Assembly: GCA_007121695.1 (NCBI GenBank)
Contig: SKKC01000373.1
Span: 1-14,311, forward strand
DNA length: 14,311 nt
Direction: 5' to 3'
DNA from: Spirochaetales bacterium
Lineage (GTDB): Bacteria; Spirochaetota; Spirochaetia; DSM-27196; SKKC01
Shown piece after piece: positions 13,092 through 14,311 of this stretch. How positions within the stretch are numbered: the stretch's first letter is position 1; each line of letters starts with the position of its first letter. Position numbers and translations under genes: made by a program. The notes under the pieces were generated by a model that did not search any database, was not told the origin of the DNA, and saw only the letters and a program-made list of their open reading frames with translations.

Positions 13092-14311
13092 TTGGAATCG
13101 AGAAGACCAGACCGACCCGCTGATCGCGATCATGTACGCGGTCGCCGCGCCCAATGGATGCGGCTGCCCTTCTGGAGTCGCATCCGTAAGACCCGCCAGG
13201 GCCGACTGGCAGAAGACGAGCCGATCGGAACAGGCGAGAATCCGCTCCTGCGAGAGGAAACCAGCGGTACACCAGATGAAACTCAGTGGCGTCTGATATG
13301 GAGACGATTCCGCAAACACCACCTCGCGATGGGGGGGCTGGTGGTGGTACTGACACTGTACGTGGTCGCCGCCTGCGCAGAGTTTCTTGCACCCATGAAT
13401 CCGCGCGCGTTTGACGCGCGTTTTCCCTATGCGCCGCCCCAGCGGGTTCGGCTGTTTCATTCGTCCGAGGACGGGACCCGGTTTCGTCCGCACGTACTCG
13501 GCTACACCGTTGAGCTCGACCAGGTGCGGTTTGTTCGAGTGTTTCACGAAGATCCTGATCAGGTCGTCGATCTCGGCTTTTTCGTGGAAACCGAACCGTA
13601 CAGGCTCATGGGTTTTATCCCGATGCGGCGGACGTTTTTTGGCACGGTGAATCCCGAGCACTCGTTTTTTCTGCTTGGAGCGGACCGACTTGGCCGGGAT
13701 CTGTTGAGTCGCATGATCTACGGCACTCGGATTTCCATGACGGTCGGGCTTATCGGGGTGACCTTAAGCCTTGTACTGGGTGTCATGCTGGGAGGAATAT
13801 CGGGCTACTTCGGCGGATGGATAGACAATCTGATACAGAGGGTCATTGAGTTTCTGCAGTCGATTCCCTCGATACCGCTCTGGCTGGGTCTGTCTGCTGC
13901 GATACCGCCGCGGGTCGATCCGCTGCTCGTGTATTTCTATATCACCATCATTCTGTCCGTGCTCGGATGGACGGGGCTCGGGCGAGTTGTTCGCGGCAAG
14001 TTCATGTCCCTCAGGACGGAAGACTTTGTCATGGCAGCGCGGCTTGACGGGTGTTCGAGCATGCGGGTTATCCGGCGGCACATGGTACCGTCGTTCATGA
14101 GCCACATCATTGCAACGACGACGCTTGCGATACCTCACATGATCATTGGCGAAACCTCGCTCAGCTTTCTCGGGCTCGGGCTCAGGTCTCCGGTCATTAG
14201 CTGGGGAGTACTGCTGCAGGAGGCCCAGAATATCCGTACCGTGGCAACCGCACCCTGGCTTCTACTGCCGGGTGCGATGGTTGCAGTGGCCGTACTGGCC
14301 CTCAATTTTCT
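13092..14311 (+). CDS. ABC transporter permease, DppC/OppC type (3' end off window)
   Basis: Translation from TTG at 13092 gives 406 residues open to the right edge. The TTG follows AGGAG (13081-13085) at 6 nt, and no ATG or GTG in frame has a comparable site. The family hallmarks are 'LGADRLGRDLLSRMIYGTRI' (195-214), 'GYFGGWIDNLIQR' (238-250) and the ATPase-coupling loop with 'DFVMAARLDGCSSMRVIRRH' (311-330). The helix 'ISWGVLLQEAQN' (369-380) is also typical. Two features are unusual in size. There is a charged, arginine-rich N-terminal tail of about 67 residues before 'RLIWRRFRKHHLAM', and an insert of roughly 90 residues (about 101-194) between the first helix and the GADRLGRD motif. Such inserts occur in the permeases that pair with long family-5 binding proteins. 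The transporter ATPases are not in the window and may follow downstream. Confidence 0.92.
   Translation, partial: MESRRPDRPADRDHVRGRRAQWMRLPFWSRIRKTRQGRLAEDEPIGTGENPLLREETSGTPDETQWRLIWRRFRKHHLAMGGLVVVLTLYVVAACAEFLAPMNPRAFDARFPYAPPQRVRLFHSSEDGTRFRPHVLGYTVELDQVRFVRVFHEDPDQVVDLGFFVETEPYRLMGFIPMRRTFFGTVNPEHSFFLLGADRLGRDLLSRMIYGTRISMTVGLIGVTLSLVLGVMLGGISGYFGGWIDNLIQRVIEFLQSIPSIPLWLGLSAAIPPRVDPLLVYFYITIILSVLGWTGLGRVVRGKFMSLRTEDFVMAARLDGCSSMRVIRRHMVPSFMSHIIATTTLAIPHMIIGETSLSFLGLGLRSPVISWGVLLQEAQNIRTVATAPWLLLPGAMVAVAVLALNF

Noticed and set aside
13404..13420. Perfect inverted repeat CGCGCGT / ACGCGCG with 3-nt spacer
   Set aside because: It lies inside the second permease gene with normal codons for the protein. 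In GC-rich coding DNA this is best explained by codon use.
10053..14311. Reading the transporter as a peptide (Dpp/Opp) importer
   Set aside because: Family-5 importers also carry oligosaccharides. The long binding protein and the adjacent lyase genes favour sugar cargo, so no peptide-specific name or gene symbol is given, although peptide uptake cannot be excluded.

Overview
The window looks like a carbohydrate-use region of a free-living spirochaete (Spirochaetia, Spirochaeta-like). The main clue is the substrate-binding protein's signal peptide, which ends in 'WAGGRTEQ' with no lipobox cysteine; this is a common form in Spirochaetaceae. The DNA is GC-rich by eye. Starts are a mix of ATG, GTG and TTG, usually with clear AGGAG-type ribosome binding sites. 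The taxon is an inference, because the window has no rRNA or marker gene.

Layout: (1) 1-1040, minus strand: a membrane-anchored GAF-domain sensor, cut by the window edge. (2) 1132-2070, plus: an aldo/keto reductase. Its 3' end overlaps convergently with (3) 2029-2910, minus: a xylose-isomerase-like TIM-barrel epimerase/isomerase. (4) 2968-8961, plus: a tight four-gene unit whose stop and start codons overlap by 4 bp at each junction. It encodes a COG4091/DRL-like NAD(P) oxidoreductase with a SAF domain, a heparinase II/III-family lyase, a 680-residue protein of no family I can name that looks like an alpha-toroid plus beta-sandwich glycan enzyme, and an endonuclease/exonuclease/phosphatase-fold hydrolase. 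(5) 8947-9855, minus: a PhnP-like metallo-beta-lactamase-fold hydrolase. (6) 9856-10052: a divergent control region with phased repeats and an operator-like palindrome. (7) 10053 to the right edge, plus: a family-5 ABC importer, made of a 645-residue binding protein, a strong intercistronic hairpin, a DppB-type permease and a DppC-type permease that runs off the window.

Working model (inference): the importer brings in an acidic or otherwise modified oligosaccharide. The lyase and the 680-residue protein have no signal peptide, so they would cut it in the cytoplasm. The oxidoreductase, TIM-barrel protein and aldo/keto reductase would convert the released sugar. Two phosphoesterase-type hydrolases flank the lyase genes, so a phosphorylated or phosphodiester-containing glycan is worth considering. 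No transcription factor, transporter ATPase, mobile element, CRISPR array, tRNA or rRNA was seen. The most likely new biology is the 680-residue protein and the pathway formed by the four coupled genes.
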